Positions 27,796 to 38,772 of a DNA stretch of 64,000 nt are shown in pieces. The stretch is from Shewanella sp. OPT22 (GTDB lineage: Bacteria > Pseudomonadota > Gammaproteobacteria > Enterobacterales > Shewanellaceae): the NCBI RefSeq assembly GCF_004168585.1, contig NZ_PGVH01000007.1, positions 163,616 through 227,615 of the forward strand, written 5' to 3'. The notes beneath the pieces were generated by a model. The model saw only the letters and a program-made list of their open reading frames with translations, ran no database searches and was not told where the DNA came from. The translations under genes and the position numbers were made by a program. The stretch's first letter is position 1. Every line of letters begins with the position of its first letter.

Positions 27796-29322
27796 ATGCA
27801 AATTGGAATACCCAAAGAATCACTCGTTAATGAGCCTAGAGTTGCAGCAACGCCAGCAAGTGTTACGCAGCTTATAAAACTTGGTTTTGACGTACAGATT
27901 GAATCCGCTGCCGGAGCAGCAGCAAGTTTTACTGATCATGCCTATTTAGAGGCGGGAGCCAGCCTTTCAGAAGATGTCTGGCACGCCGATATCATTTTCA
28001 AAATGAATGCACCTACAGATGAAGAGATCCTAAAGTTAACTGCCGGAACGATTCTCGTCAGCTTTATCTGGCCTGCGCAACACCCTGAACTGGTTGAGAA
28101 ATTATCACAGAAGAAAGTGACAGTGTTAGCCATGGATATGGTGCCACGTATTTCACGAGCACAGTCTCTTGATGCACTTTCATCAATGGCCAACATCAGT
28201 GGTTATCGTGCTGTTGTGGAAGCCGCTCACGAATTTGGCCGTTTCTTCACAGGGCAAATTACTGCAGCGGGTAAAGTACCACCAGCTAAAGTACTCGTCA
28301 TAGGTGCAGGGGTTGCAGGTTTAGCCGCAATTGGAGCAGCGGGCTCATTAGGCGCAATTGTTCGTGCCTTTGATACTCGACTGGAAGTGGCTGAACAAAT
28401 TGAATCCATGGGTGGCGAATTCCTCAAGCTTGAGTTCAGTGATGAAGACGGTGGCTCGACTGACGGTTATGCCAAAGTCATGTCCGAAGCGTTTATTGAA
28501 GCGGAGATGGCACTGTTCGCAGAACAAGCCAAAGATGTGGACATCATCATCACAACAGCGCAAATTCCAGGAAAAACAGCGCCAAAATTGATCACTCAAG
28601 AGATGGTTGACTCGATGAAAGCGGGATCGGTCATTGTCGATCTTGCAGCAGGTTCAGGCGGTAACGTTGAACCAAGCGTGAGTGGCAAAAAAGTCGTTAC
28701 TGACAACGGGGTAACGGTTATTGGTTATACGGATTTAGCGGGCCGTTTACCGACTCAGTCTTCTCAGCTGTATTCAACCAATTTAGTAAACTTGATGAAA
28801 TTGCTGTGTAAACAAAAAGACGGTCAAGTAGAACTCGACTTTGAAGACGTTGTGACTCGAAATATGGCCGTGACTCACGAAGGTGAAATCATGTTCCCGC
28901 CGCCACCGATTTCAGTCTCTGCTGCACCGCAAAAACCAAAAGAAGCGCCGAAACCTCAAATGAAAGAGGCACCAAAACCTTCCAATAAAAAATATTGGAT
29001 TGGTGCACTGGGTGCGTTGGCTTTCACAGCCATTGCAGCTACAGCACCTGCAGCCTTCTTATCACACTTTACGGTTTTCATACTGTCTTGCGTAGTGGGT
29101 TATTACGTCGTGTGGAATGTATCACATTCATTGCATACACCTCTGATGTCAGTCACTAATGCCATCTCAGGCATTATTGTTGTTGGAGCATTACTCCAAA
29201 TTGGGCATGACTCAACGTTGATTAAAGGTCTAGCCTTTTTTGCCGTGTTGATTGCCAGTATCAATATCTTTGGGGGCTTTACCGTCACCCAACGTATGTT
29301 GAAAATGTTCCGTAAAGATTAA
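27796..29322 (+). CDS. pntA: NAD(P) transhydrogenase alpha subunit
   Basis: Proton-translocating transhydrogenase: reduces NADP+ with NADH, driven by the proton gradient. The 508-aa alpha subunit has the NAD-binding dI domain related to alanine dehydrogenase ([20 protein letters not shown] at the start; [20 protein letters not shown]ossmann loop at about 166-185), a Pro/Lys-rich linker (about 375-400), and four C-terminal membrane helices (about 400-500, dIIa). The start has AAGGGAACC before it. pntB follows after 11 bp. Length matches E. coli PntA (510). Confidence 0.97.
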   Translation: MQIGIPKESLVNEPRVAATPASVTQLIKLGFDVQIESAAGAAASFTDHAYLEAGASLSEDVWHADIIFKMNAPTDEEILKLTAGTILVSFIWPAQHPELVEKLSQKKVTVLAMDMVPRISRAQSLDALSSMANISGYRAVVEAAHEFGRFFTGQITAAGKVPPAKVLVIGAGVAGLAAIGAAGSLGAIVRAFDTRLEVAEQIESMGGEFLKLEFSDEDGGSTDGYAKVMSEAFIEAEMALFAEQAKDVDIIITTAQIPGKTAPKLITQEMVDSMKAGSVIVDLAAGSGGNVEPSVSGKKVVTDNGVTVIGYTDLAGRLPTQSSQLYSTNLVNLMKLLCKQKDGQVELDFEDVVTRNMAVTHEGEIMFPPPPISVSAAPQKPKEAPKPQMKEAPKPSNKKYWIGALGALAFTAIAATAPAAFLSHFTVFILSCVVGYYVVWNVSHSLHTPLMSVTNAISGIIVVGALLQIGHDSTLIKGLAFFAVLIASINIFGGFTVTQRMLKMFRKD

Positions 29323-29333
29323 GAGGCTTAATT

Positions 29334-30752
29334 ATGTCACAAGGGATTATTTCTGCCGCTTACTTAATTGCTGCGGTACTTTTCATTTTCAGCCTTGCAG
29401 GGCTGTCAAAACAAGAAACTGCCAAACAAGGTAATATTTGCGGTGTGACCGGTATGGCTATAGCGCTTATTGCGACCATTCTAAAACCTGAAACTTTAGG
29501 TATTGGTTGGATACTGGTTGCCATGATTGCGGGTGGTGGTATCGGTGTTTATTTAGCACGCCGAGTAGAAATGACAGAAATGCCTGAGCTGGTTGCCGTT
29601 TTGCACAGTTTTGTGGGCTTGGCTGCCGTACTTGTCGGCTTCAATAGCTTTATCGATTTACACCCTGAATCAGTAACCTCTGTTACTGATGCACTAAAGC
29701 AAATCAGCCACAGTGGTGCTGAGTATAATATTCATCTGGTTGAAGTGTACTTAGGTATCTTTATTGGTGCAGTAACCTTTACAGGGTCGATTGTTGCATT
29801 TGGTAAACTCAGAGGCATTATTAACTCTAAAGCGTTAATGCTGCCACATCGCCATAAACTTAACCTATTGGCCCTAGTATTAAGTACTGGTCTGTTAATT
29901 CACTTTGTTGGATCGCACGCTAGCATCACTACACTAGTGATCATGGCCGTTATTGCTGGTATTTTTGGTTGGCATCTTGTTGCATCCATCGGTGGCGCTG
30001 ATATGCCCGTTGTGGTTTCGATGTTGAACTCATATTCCGGCTGGGCTGCTGCAGCGGCGGGCTTCATGTTATCAAACGATCTACTTATCATCGTTGGTGC
30101 ACTTGTAGGCTCCTCTGGCGCGATTTTATCTTACATTATGTGTAAAGCAATGAATCGTTCATTCGTTTCAGTGATTGCAGGTGGTTTTGGTACAGACGTT
30201 CAACAATCGTCATCAGATGAAGAGCAAGGTGAACACAGAGAAACCTCAGCAGATGAAGTGGCTGACATGTTGAAAAACTCTCGCAGTGTTATCATCACTC
30301 CTGGCTATGGAATGGCCGTAGCGCAAGCCCAATATCCTGTGGCTGAAATCACTCAAAAGCTACGTGATAAAGGCATTAAAGTTCGCTTTGGTATTCACCC
30401 TGTTGCAGGGCGTCTTCCAGGTCACATGAATGTTTTATTGGCCGAAGCCAAAGTACCTTACGACATCGTGCTTGAAATGGATGAGCTAAATGACGATTTT
30501 GGTGCGACGGATACGGTTCTGGTCATTGGCGCTAACGATACCGTTAACCCAGCCGCTTTAGACGATCCAAACTCTCCAATAGCAGGAATGCCAGTGCTTG
30601 AAGTTTGGAATGCTGAGAATGTTGTTGTGTTTAAACGTTCAATGAATACAGGTTATGCAGGTGTGCAAAACCCATTATTCTTTAAAGAGAATACTCAGAT
30701 GTTATTTGGTGATGCAAAAGCCAGTGTTGAAAATATTCTCAAAGCGCTTTAA
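29334..30752 (+). CDS. pntB: NAD(P) transhydrogenase beta subunit
   Basis: Partner of PntA. The 472-aa protein has eight to nine membrane helices (about 1-265), forming the proton channel, then the cytoplasmic NADP-binding dIII domain (about 290-472: [51 protein letters not shown]). Length is close to E. coli PntB (462). Confidence 0.97.
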   Translation: MSQGIISAAYLIAAVLFIFSLAGLSKQETAKQGNICGVTGMAIALIATILKPETLGIGWILVAMIAGGGIGVYLARRVEMTEMPELVAVLHSFVGLAAVLVGFNSFIDLHPESVTSVTDALKQISHSGAEYNIHLVEVYLGIFIGAVTFTGSIVAFGKLRGIINSKALMLPHRHKLNLLALVLSTGLLIHFVGSHASITTLVIMAVIAGIFGWHLVASIGGADMPVVVSMLNSYSGWAAAAAGFMLSNDLLIIVGALVGSSGAILSYIMCKAMNRSFVSVIAGGFGTDVQQSSSDEEQGEHRETSADEVADMLKNSRSVIITPGYGMAVAQAQYPVAEITQKLRDKGIKVRFGIHPVAGRLPGHMNVLLAEAKVPYDIVLEMDELNDDFGATDTVLVIGANDTVNPAALDDPNSPIAGMPVLEVWNAENVVVFKRSMNTGYAGVQNPLFFKENTQMLFGDAKASVENILKAL

Positions 30753-30774
30753 AACTAGTTTCGCCTAGAATTTT

Positions 30775-30800
30775 AAGGGGCTAATCGATAGCCCCTTCTA
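30775..30800 (+). terminator. Terminator-like hairpin after pntB
   Basis: AAGGGGCTA (30775-30783), loop ATCGA, TAGCCCCTT (30789-30797), then CTATATTTC. The T-run is weak. It sits between the convergent pntB and Tat-exported protein genes. Confidence 0.65.
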
Positions 30801-30804
30801 TATT

Positions 30805-31848
30805 TCATTTAGGTTCGATGACTTTTTCTAGTGTATTAACGCTGATGTGAGGCCAACGAATTAATCCTTCTCCATCTCCCCTTTGGAAAAAATCGAGCAT
30901 CACTAGCTGTATATATTGCAACCTCATTTTTGGAACACCATTTTCATCTAGCTCGGCCAACTCTTGCAGATAAAAAGTTGATTGCATTTCAGTTGCCTTA
31001 GCATGCTGATTAATAAAAGGGATACTTTTAATGCCCCCACTTTTATTTCTTGAATCAAACGTAAATACAGTCGTTTTTGTTATATCTTCACTTTCGTTTA
31101 CAGATTTTAGGTATTCACTAGGGTGAAGCGGGTCAAATACGCCTTGAAATAAATGTTCATGAAAATATTTATAAGGTGCTAAATAAGGAGAGTTAATATC
31201 TCTTGCTGTAGCAATTGGAAGACCCGAAAAATCTTTTACATCAGGCATTCCAGCTGTTTTGCTCATATTCCCCAGCGCCAATACAGAGTCGCCATGAGGT
31301 ACTACTGCAATTCGTGCTATATCAAAACCTTTCTTTTGTGGATTTTTAATATAGAGAAACTTGCCGACTTCATGGTGGATATCAAGGTTTTTATCTCCAG
31401 CTTCACCACTAACGGGGTTATCCTCCGCCGCAATTTGTTTAATACTCTGCTGATAAGCGATGGCCGTAACAAACTGATCTTTTGGAAACCCTCTATTTGC
31501 GACATTTTCATCAATGTGTTGAAAGGTTAATTCTTCATTGTATTGGTTTACGAGTAAACGATAGGCGAATGGACCTTTTGGATAGGGCAAAGCAATCATG
31601 TTGAAGCCATGTCCCGGTAACGTTTTATTGCTCCAGGTGCCTACAAGTTGATTAAAGACTCCCTGATAACTACTTAATTCTTGTAGAGAAAGAATATGCC
31701 TGACTGGATTCGTTGATGGTAAAACTTTAGCGGATAAAGGCATAGATTTAACTGCCATAGCAGCCAATGCAGCTGTAGAGCCAATTTTGATAAAGTCGCG
31801 GCGACTTTTATTACAATCATTCTCTTCATTATTTTTTCTGTTTGCCAT
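30805..31848 (-). CDS. Tat-exported protein of unknown function
   Basis: The 347-aa protein has a twin-arginine signal (SRRDFIKIGSTAALAAMAV at about 15-33), so it is exported folded, which suggests a cofactor. The mature part contains NQLVGTWSNKTLPGHGFNMI, LPYPKGPFAYRLL and a region with several His (LDIHHEVGKFLYI, VVPHGDSVLALG). The GTW...G.G start of the domain recalls lipocalin/nitrobindin-type haem-binding barrels, but I am not sure. Monocistronic, convergent with pntB, divergent from the sphingomyelinase-like gene (292 bp gap with no other gene seen). Confidence 0.65.
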   Translation of the reverse strand: MANRKNNEENDCNKSRRDFIKIGSTAALAAMAVKSMPLSAKVLPSTNPVRHILSLQELSSYQGVFNQLVGTWSNKTLPGHGFNMIALPYPKGPFAYRLLVNQYNEELTFQHIDENVANRGFPKDQFVTAIAYQQSIKQIAAEDNPVSGEAGDKNLDIHHEVGKFLYIKNPQKKGFDIARIAVVPHGDSVLALGNMSKTAGMPDVKDFSGLPIATARDINSPYLAPYKYFHEHLFQGVFDPLHPSEYLKSVNESEDITKTTVFTFDSRNKSGGIKSIPFINQHAKATEMQSTFYLQELAELDENGVPKMRLQYIQLVMLDFFQRGDGEGLIRWPHISVNTLEKVIEPK

Positions 31849-32140
31849 AAATACTATCTCCGTACTCAGCGAAATCGCTTATTTCAGGGGTATATTACTT
31901 GGCTTACGCTTTCGGATTATTGAATAAGAGCTGGGTTAACTATTCTAGAAGCATATAGTGTTGATGTTCATTTCATTACAGGTTAATCAACCTGAACTCT
32001 GGATAATCAGTATTTGAGTTGAATATATCTAATAACATTTTTCAATATAACAAGTTAAACTCTCCGCTTACAATCATTTGTTCTACGAAGGAAAATATTT
32101 GCTCGGATGCCAAACAATTATCGGCTTTTGAGGATACAAT

Positions 32141-33466
32141 ATGGCTTTAAAGCACATACATATTGCAGGTAGTTTACTTTTGTCTGTATTCGCTGCGAAC
32201 AGTTATGCGACTCAATTTACTATCTCTGTGACTAATAGCTTCACCAATTCAATTTCAATCACTTCAATTAAACAAAATCAATTAGAACTGCTTGATGAAC
32301 CAACAAGCATCGATGCACTTAGCAATAGCAACTTTAAATTAACAGGTGATGATGATTCAGATAATCAGTTTGAAATTCAAATTGAAAATGAGGACCAACA
32401 ATTAACATTAGATGTTGCCCAAACCAACGGAACATACAGTGCTACTTTGGTTGGAGATTGTGATTCAAACGGCATACACAAATTATGTAATTTAGATTTA
32501 AAATCGGATGATAAAGTAAATAGATTTAACCCTGAAATTGCTTCAATACATTCGGAAGTTGCCGCCAAATTATCTTCTGCTAATTTATCGGTCATATTAA
32601 ACCCAACGCACAAGGGGCCAGAACTCAATAATGATGCCAGTAAGATTTCCATTCTGAATTACAATGTATGGGGCACATGGGTCTTTGGATCGAAAAAAAC
32701 AAAAGAAAGATTTGCAGCTATTCCAGATCAGGTCAAAGGTTACGATGTTTTAGCATTGTCAGAGACTATCGATCAAACGCCGACCACTGAAGTTCTACTC
32801 CACCACCTACAAAATGAATATCCTTATGTAACTCAGAATTATCATGACAAAATACTGGATGGGATTCCTAGATTTGTAGGCTCAGGTTTAAGAGTTGTCT
32901 CAAAATACCCTATTTTGAAGCAAGATGTTCATTACTTCCATCGTTGTGACGGTATTCAATGCCTATCCTCCAAAGGCGTTGTGTACGCTGAAATCAACAA
33001 GCTCGGTCAGAAATACCATATTTTTATTTCCCATACTCAATCAGGTACATCATTCGATGCTAAAAATGATCGATTAGCTCAAATTCAAGAAATTAAAGAT
33101 TTTATCGATTCAAAGAAGATCCCAAGTGATGAACCAGTGATCGTTGCAGCCGATCTCAATATTGATAAAATCAATATGCCTGATGAATATCAGGCCATGC
33201 AAACCACACTCAATACAACTGTGCCAGATATATCTGGTTGGCAATATACGTTTGATCCTCACCATAACCACTGGGCCGAAGGTACGGTTGAATACCTCGA
33301 CTATGTTCTACCAATTAATGATCATCTCGTTCCTTTAAAAACAGCTAATGAAGTGATTCCTTTACAAAGCACAGCAGATGATTTATGGGGCATCTGGGAC
33401 TTATCAGATCATTATGCCGTAGCAGCTACTTTCGAGTATGCGTTGAACCCACATCCAACGAGATAA
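32141..33466 (+). CDS. Secreted sphingomyelinase-like phosphodiesterase
   Basis: A 441-aa exported enzyme of the endonuclease/exonuclease/phosphatase fold, closest in motif layout to bacterial neutral sphingomyelinase C (beta-haemolysin type). Signal peptide at 1-23 (IAGSLLLSVFAANSYA). Residues 25-165 form a beta-rich N-terminal domain of unknown role. The catalytic domain (about 168-437) shows Asn175 (ILNYNVWGTW), the metal ligand Glu208 (LALSET), His298 (FISHTQSGT), Asp338/Asn340 (VAADLN), LDYV, and Asp423/His424 (LSDHYAV). All catalytic positions of the family appear present. Such enzymes cleave host membrane sphingomyelin and can be virulence factors; a nutritional phosphodiesterase role is the alternative. 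Confidence 0.82.
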   Translation: MALKHIHIAGSLLLSVFAANSYATQFTISVTNSFTNSISITSIKQNQLELLDEPTSIDALSNSNFKLTGDDDSDNQFEIQIENEDQQLTLDVAQTNGTYSATLVGDCDSNGIHKLCNLDLKSDDKVNRFNPEIASIHSEVAAKLSSANLSVILNPTHKGPELNNDASKISILNYNVWGTWVFGSKKTKERFAAIPDQVKGYDVLALSETIDQTPTTEVLLHHLQNEYPYVTQNYHDKILDGIPRFVGSGLRVVSKYPILKQDVHYFHRCDGIQCLSSKGVVYAEINKLGQKYHIFISHTQSGTSFDAKNDRLAQIQEIKDFIDSKKIPSDEPVIVAADLNIDKINMPDEYQAMQTTLNTTVPDISGWQYTFDPHHNHWAEGTVEYLDYVLPINDHLVPLKTANEVIPLQSTADDLWGIWDLSDHYAVAATFEYALNPHPTR

Positions 33467-33478
33467 AGCTTTGCCCCC

Positions 33479-33511
33479 TAAAAAAGCCCTGAATTTTCAG
33501 GGCTTTTTTAT
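33479..33511. terminator. Bidirectional terminator, sphingomyelinase-like gene / lysS
   Basis: GCCCTGAA-TT-TTCAGGGC (33486-33503) flanked by AAAAAA and TTTTTT; serves both convergent genes. Confidence 0.93.
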
Positions 33512-33534
33512 TGTCATTCACACCAAGGTAAAGA

Positions 33535-35040
33535 CTATTGTCCTTGAGGACGCATGGCTGGGAATAAGATCACGTCACGAATAGTATGCGTGTTGGTAAA
33601 CAACATCACTAAACGATCGATACCAATACCCTGACCCGCCGTTGGCGGTAAACCGTGCTCTAGTGCAGTAATGTAGTCTGCATCATAGAACATTGCTTCG
33701 TCATCGCCTGCATCTTTCGCTTCAACCTGTGCTTTAAAGCGGTTGTCTTGATCTTCTGCATCATTAAGCTCAGAGAAACCATTTGCGACTTCACGGCCAC
33801 CGATGAAGAACTCAAAGCGATCAGTGATAAATTCGTTTTCATCGTTACGACGTGCAAGCGGTGAAATATCTGCAGGGTAACCAGTAATGAACGTTGGTTG
33901 CATTAACTGAGGCTCAGCGGTTTCACCAAAGATCTCTTCAAGCAATTGACCACAAGTCCAGAATGACTCAACTTCGATGTGTAGACTCTTAGCCAGCTTG
34001 CGCATGAATTCTACGTCTTTAACTTCTTCATAAGTCATTGACTGAACCGTTGCGTTGTCTGGGTTGTAGTGCTTAATCGCATCAAGCATGCTCATACGAG
34101 CGTATGGCGCACCAAAATCAACGGTGTGCTCACCATAAGGTAGCTTAGTATCACCACATAACTCTTTAGCGATTGAACTCAGCATTTCTTCCGTTAGATC
34201 CATTAGATCTTGGTAGTCAGCATACGCCATATAGAATTCCATCATGGTGAATTCAGGATTATGACGTGGTGATAAGCCTTCGTTACGGAAGTTACGGTTA
34301 ACTTCAAATACACGCTCGAAACCACCAACCACTAGACGCTTTAAATAAAGCTCTGGCGCAATACGTAAATACATTGCCATATCAAGTGCATTATGATGAG
34401 TCTCAAATGGACGTGCTGTTGCGCCACCTGGGATGGTATGCATCATTGGTGTTTCAACTTCCATAAACTCTTTTTTGATCATGAAGTTACGGATTGAAGA
34501 AACCACTTTAGAACGCATAATAAAGGCTGCACGAGAGTCTTCATTCACGATCAAATCAACATAACGCTGACGATAACGCATTTCTTGGTCAGTTAAGCCG
34601 TGGAACTTTTCAGGAAGTGGACGCAATGCTTTGGTCAGCAATTGGTAGTCTTCCATGTTCACGTAAAGATCGCCTTTACCAGAAAGGTGTAGCTGACCAG
34701 TAACACCAATGATGTCACCAATATCCAAACCTTGGTATTTTGCTTTTAATTCTTTTTGAACAGGCTTACCAGCATAAGCTTGAATGCGGCCAGAAACGTC
34801 TTGGATCACTAAGAAAGGACCACGTTTCGCCATTACACGCCCCGCGATTGAACGCTGAACGCCCATTTCTTCTAGCTGCTCTTTCGTGTACTCGCCGTAC
34901 TCAGCTTGAATATCAGCAGCCTTGTGTTTTCGATCGAAGTTATTTGGGTGACCATTAGCAGGACAAGCTTCGCGAATATGGGCGAGCTTTGCACGACGCT
35001 CAGCAATGAGCTTATTTTCATCTTGGACGTGTTCAGTCAT
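33535..35040 (-). CDS. lysS: Lysyl-tRNA synthetase, class II
   Basis: Charges tRNA-Lys. The 501-aa protein has the N-terminal OB-fold anticodon-binding domain (about 55-150) and a class II catalytic core: motif 2 ([20 protein letters not shown]) and motif 3 near the end ([20 protein letters not shown]). Length equals that of E. coli LysS (505) closely. It follows prfB after 12 bp on the same strand, the usual prfB-lysS operon. Confidence 0.97.
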   Translation of the reverse strand: MTEHVQDENKLIAERRAKLAHIREACPANGHPNNFDRKHKAADIQAEYGEYTKEQLEEMGVQRSIAGRVMAKRGPFLVIQDVSGRIQAYAGKPVQKELKAKYQGLDIGDIIGVTGQLHLSGKGDLYVNMEDYQLLTKALRPLPEKFHGLTDQEMRYRQRYVDLIVNEDSRAAFIMRSKVVSSIRNFMIKKEFMEVETPMMHTIPGGATARPFETHHNALDMAMYLRIAPELYLKRLVVGGFERVFEVNRNFRNEGLSPRHNPEFTMMEFYMAYADYQDLMDLTEEMLSSIAKELCGDTKLPYGEHTVDFGAPYARMSMLDAIKHYNPDNATVQSMTYEEVKDVEFMRKLAKSLHIEVESFWTCGQLLEEIFGETAEPQLMQPTFITGYPADISPLARRNDENEFITDRFEFFIGGREVANGFSELNDAEDQDNRFKAQVEAKDAGDDEAMFYDADYITALEHGLPPTAGQGIGIDRLVMLFTNTHTIRDVILFPAMRPQGQ

Positions 35041-35052
35041 TTTCTTCTCTCT

Positions 35053-36151
35053 TTACAAACCTGATTTCAGGCTGGCTTCAATAAATCTATCTAGATCACC
35101 GTCAAGGACGGACTGTGTACTGCGATTTTCTACGCCTGTACGTAAATCTTTAATGCGGGAGTCATCCAAAACGTATGAACGAATTTGGCTTCCCCAACCG
35201 ATATCAGATTTTGCATCTTCTGCAGCTTGCTTATCCGCATTTTGCTTCAGCATTTCGAGCTCATACAGTTTCGCTTTTAACTGCTTCATAGCTGCATCAC
35301 GGTTTTTATGCTGCGATCGATCGTTTTGGCACTGCACAACCGTATTGGTTGGCAAGTGAGTAATACGAATCGCAGATTCCGTTTTATTCACGTGCTGACC
35401 ACCTGCCCCTGAGGCACGGTAAGTATCGACACGTAAATCAGATGGATTGATATCAATTTCAATTGAATCATCTACTTCTGGATAAACAAAAACAGAGCAA
35501 AATGAAGTATGACGTTTACCTGATGAATCAAACGGCGATTTACGTACAAGACGATGAACACCAGTTTCAGTACGTAACCAACCAAACGCATATTCACCAG
35601 TAAATTTGATTGTTGCGCCTTTAATGCCGGCAACATCACCATCCGTCACTTCAATTAATTCAGGTTTAAAGTCGTGAGCTTCGCCCCAGCGCAGGAACAT
35701 ACGCAAAACCATGTTAGCCCAATCTTGAGCCTCGGTGCCACCTGAGCCTGACTGAATATCTAAGTAACAATCAGATGCATCATTAGGACCTGAAAACATA
35801 CGACGGAATTCTAACTCTTCAAGACGGCCTTCAAGATCCGTGAGTTCAGCACTGGCATCATTAAAGGTTTCTTCGTCGTCTTCTTCAATAGCAAGTTCTA
35901 GAAGACCTTCAACATCTTCTAAACCACTGTCCATATCGTCAATGGTTTTAACGACCTGCTCTAATGATACTCGCTCTTTACCAAGCGCTTGGGCGTGTTC
36001 AGGATTATCCCACACTTCTGAGCTTTCAAGCTCACGAGTAACTTCTTCTAGACGCTCTTTCTTAGCATCATAGTCAAAGGTACCCCCTAAGAAGATCTGT
36101 CCGCTCAGACAACTCCTTAATTTTGGTTTTCACCGGATTTACTTCAAACAT
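35053..36151 (-). CDS. prfB: Peptide chain release factor 2 with programmed +1 frameshift
   Basis: RF2 ends translation at UGA and UAA. The gene is read in two frames: from the ATG at 36151, 25 codons ([20 protein letters not shown], then LRGYL) run to an in-frame TGA at 36074-36076. The site reads AGGGGG TAC CTT TGA C, the classical RF2 signal: internal Shine-Dalgarno, slippery CTT, then TGA C. After a +1 shift (base 36076 skipped) the frame continues [20 protein letters not shown] and on to the stop at 35053. The combined product is 365 aa, identical in length to E. coli RF2. The GGQ loop is present ([15 protein letters not shown]). Low RF2 lets ribosomes slip, giving autoregulation. Co-transcribed with lysS. 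Confidence 0.97.
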
Positions 36152-36258
36152 GAATTTCTATTCGCTTATCCGCATTGAAAGCGACCATTGACCACTTTCG
36201 AGTAAATTAAAAATCAGCCGATTATTTTAACCTATGCGAGTTGTACAAGGAATAGCGG

Positions 36259-37416
36259 TTATAAAGTTTGTAGTACAAATTTTACGATTTGAAAGAGTAA
36301 GATAAGCAGACTGAGCTTAAGAATTGAAAATCCTTTCCATCTCAGCAAATAAAATCCAATTAAAACAATAAAACCATCAACAAATGAAACGATAGATGAA
36401 GTTACTACGGGCGACACCCACGCCGCAGCAAGAATGCCGACCACCGCAGCACTTAACATTTTAATGGCAGCATTAAACCTCGGTCGTTGACATAAAGATT
36501 CCCATGCAGGTAAAGCCGCCAATAAGAGTAAAAATCCTGGCGTAAAAATCGCTAATGTTGCTAGCAATGCACCAATAAATGCATTGCCTTGCCATGCTGT
36601 TGTCCCTAAAAAGCTGCTGAGCGTAAACATTGGACCTGGTATCAACTGCGCAAAACCGTATCCAGTAAGAAAGGTTTGTGGATCAATAATTTCAGATAAC
36701 CCATTTTGTAATAGAGGTAGCACAACATGGCCACCACCAAAGACTAACGAACCCGCTAAATAGAACTCTTTTAATACATGGATATTTTGTGGATAGTGAT
36801 TTGACCACAACAACGCAATCAATAGCGCTGAAAACAGCACTAACCAGCGCTTTTTAAACTTCAAAGCTGAGGTTTCACTTACTGCTTTTGTATCTGCGAG
36901 AAACGTACTTCCTATGATTGCCGCTATCAGTAATACCGCAATTTGTATGATAGCGTTGGGAAAATATAACAACACAACAAACGAAAATAACGCCATCATT
37001 CGAGTGGCGATGTCACCACAGAAGTTTTTACTCATCCCAACCACAGCATCAGCCACGACTATCACAGCTAATAACTTCAGACCATGAATCAATAACTGCA
37101 GCCAAGAAGTTTCAAGCCAAGTTGAACTGGCAATCGCTAATACAAACATCAATACAAACGAAGGTAATGTAAAACCAATAAAAGCGGCTAGCGCTCCTGC
37201 TAAACCTCCTCGATGATATCCAACCGCAAAACCAAGCTGACTGGAAGCAGGACCAGGTAAACACTGACATAAAGCGAACAATCGTTGAAACTGTGCCTCA
37301 CTAAGCCATTGCAATTCACTCACAAATCTTTTGTTGAAATAACCGATATGGGCAACAGGTCCCCCAAAACAAATACAACCTAAAATAAGAAACTGCCCAA
37401 AAATATGAAGCGGCAT
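36259..37416 (-). CDS. chrA: Chromate transporter ChrA family
   Basis: An inner-membrane protein of the CHR superfamily that exports chromate; some members move sulphate-like anions. The 385-aa protein is the long bidomain form with two related halves: N-half IFGQFLILGCICFGGPVAHI and LCQCLPGPASSQLGFAVGY; C-half FYLAGSLVFGGGHVVLPLLQ and FAQLIPGPMFTLSSFLGTTA. About ten to eleven membrane segments. Good ribosome-binding site (GGGAAAGG) before the ATG at 37416. Monocistronic, no ChrB regulator beside it. Confidence 0.88.
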   Translation of the reverse strand: MPLHIFGQFLILGCICFGGPVAHIGYFNKRFVSELQWLSEAQFQRLFALCQCLPGPASSQLGFAVGYHRGGLAGALAAFIGFTLPSFVLMFVLAIASSTWLETSWLQLLIHGLKLLAVIVVADAVVGMSKNFCGDIATRMMALFSFVVLLYFPNAIIQIAVLLIAAIIGSTFLADTKAVSETSALKFKKRWLVLFSALLIALLWSNHYPQNIHVLKEFYLAGSLVFGGGHVVLPLLQNGLSEIIDPQTFLTGYGFAQLIPGPMFTLSSFLGTTAWQGNAFIGALLATLAIFTPGFLLLLAALPAWESLCQRPRFNAAIKMLSAAVVGILAAAWVSPVVTSSIVSFVDGFIVLIGFYLLRWKGFSILKLSLLILLFQIVKFVLQTL

Positions 37417-37584
37417 TGCCTTTCCCTTCCCTTAGTATTTTTTGGCCCAGATTATGACACTTTAATGTTAATAATATTACATACCTCAAATGCACTAGAT
37501 TTATATCAATAAACTTATATCGTTGAGATAAGTTAAACCTTAAATAGAAGCATCATAGCGGTATTGTTTGAGTTGAGTATTCAA

Positions 37585-38772
37585 TTACTCAGCCTTTGGT
37601 TTAGTTAAAGCAATCTTGTTGAAATCAGCCACTGGAGATCTTTTACCCAGTCGTTTTTCAAGCCAAGCCAGTGTTTGCTTTGCCGTCACTCGGTAAGTTG
37701 TTAATTTACCTCCTAATACGGTGACTACATTTTGATGCTCTGGGTATACTTTCATCATGGTTTCACGTGAGCGCTTAAAAGGATTAGAGGAACTTTTAGG
37801 TAAAACTCTGGCGCCACAAAAGGTTCTTATGATCAAACTTTTTAATTTATCATGCGAATATTGCTCAAAATAATGAGCATAGATCTCACAAAGATACCGG
37901 ATCTCATTTTCGGAGGCGTTAAATGTATCAGGCGCTTCTTTAACTGCATTTTCAGTTGTCCCAACCAGAGTTTTGCCGTACCAAGGCATCACAAAAACCA
38001 CTCTAGTATCTTGATGCGATTCAAGATATAGAATGTGGTCGCTCGCTGAAATATCCAGTAAAACATGAGAACCCGTCACGAGCTCTACTTCTATATCAGG
38101 TACTCTTGGAACCAGTTTTTTTGCTACTTCTGTCCCCCAAGGTCCTGCAGCATTTACGACACACTTGGTATTAATTTTTACAATTTCACCTTCAGATTCA
38201 GTTTCAACGACATAAGATTCACCTTTTTTCTCTATTTTGGTGCAATTGTAATTCTCATAAATTTCGGCACCCATTGCTTGTGCGCTTTGGGCCACCGAAG
38301 AAGTGAGAAGGTGATCATCAGTTTGAGCATCCCAATACTGAAATAATGCGATCATGCCCTCTTGTCTAATGCCAGTTATGGCTGCCCATTCCTTTTTCTT
38401 AACACGACGAAACTGGCCATAACAACTAAAGCCGCTCAATAAATAATACAAACTTAACCCAGCAAAAAGCTGCCAAGGTTTACGTTGGCTAGATTGGTAT
38501 ACCGGAATATAAAATTTGACTGGTTTCACTAGATCTTTCGCATTAGCAAGTAAAAACGAACGCTCTGATAATGACTCGTAAACCAACTTTAATTGTGCCG
38601 TTTCGAGATATCTAAGACCACCATGAATCAACTTACTCGAATTCGAAGATGTGGCTTTGGCAATTTTATTCTTATCGACCAAGATCACTCTATAACCTGC
38701 TGCTGACGCACATTGCGCTACGCCAGAACCCAAAATTCCACCTCCAATTATCACTACATCTGCATCTTTCAT
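37585..38772 (-). CDS. GlpD-like FAD-dependent oxidoreductase, short form
   Basis: The 395-aa protein starts MKDADVVIIGGGILGSGVAQ, an FAD-binding Rossmann motif, followed by SSNSSKLIHGGLRYLE, the GlpD signature, and VVNAAGPWGTEVA. This groups it with glycerol-3-phosphate dehydrogenases (oxidation to dihydroxyacetone phosphate, electrons to quinone). It lacks most of the C-terminal domain of full-length GlpD (about 500 aa), ending soon after VVTVLGGKLTTYRVTAKQTL. Either a short subfamily with another substrate or a minimal G3P dehydrogenase. No glpF/glpK neighbours, so the substrate is uncertain. Confidence 0.8.
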   Translation of the reverse strand: MKDADVVIIGGGILGSGVAQCASAAGYRVILVDKNKIAKATSSNSSKLIHGGLRYLETAQLKLVYESLSERSFLLANAKDLVKPVKFYIPVYQSSQRKPWQLFAGLSLYYLLSGFSCYGQFRRVKKKEWAAITGIRQEGMIALFQYWDAQTDDHLLTSSVAQSAQAMGAEIYENYNCTKIEKKGESYVVETESEGEIVKINTKCVVNAAGPWGTEVAKKLVPRVPDIEVELVTGSHVLLDISASDHILYLESHQDTRVVFVMPWYGKTLVGTTENAVKEAPDTFNASENEIRYLCEIYAHYFEQYSHDKLKSLIIRTFCGARVLPKSSSNPFKRSRETMMKVYPEHQNVVTVLGGKLTTYRVTAKQTLAWLEKRLGKRSPVADFNKIALTKPKAE

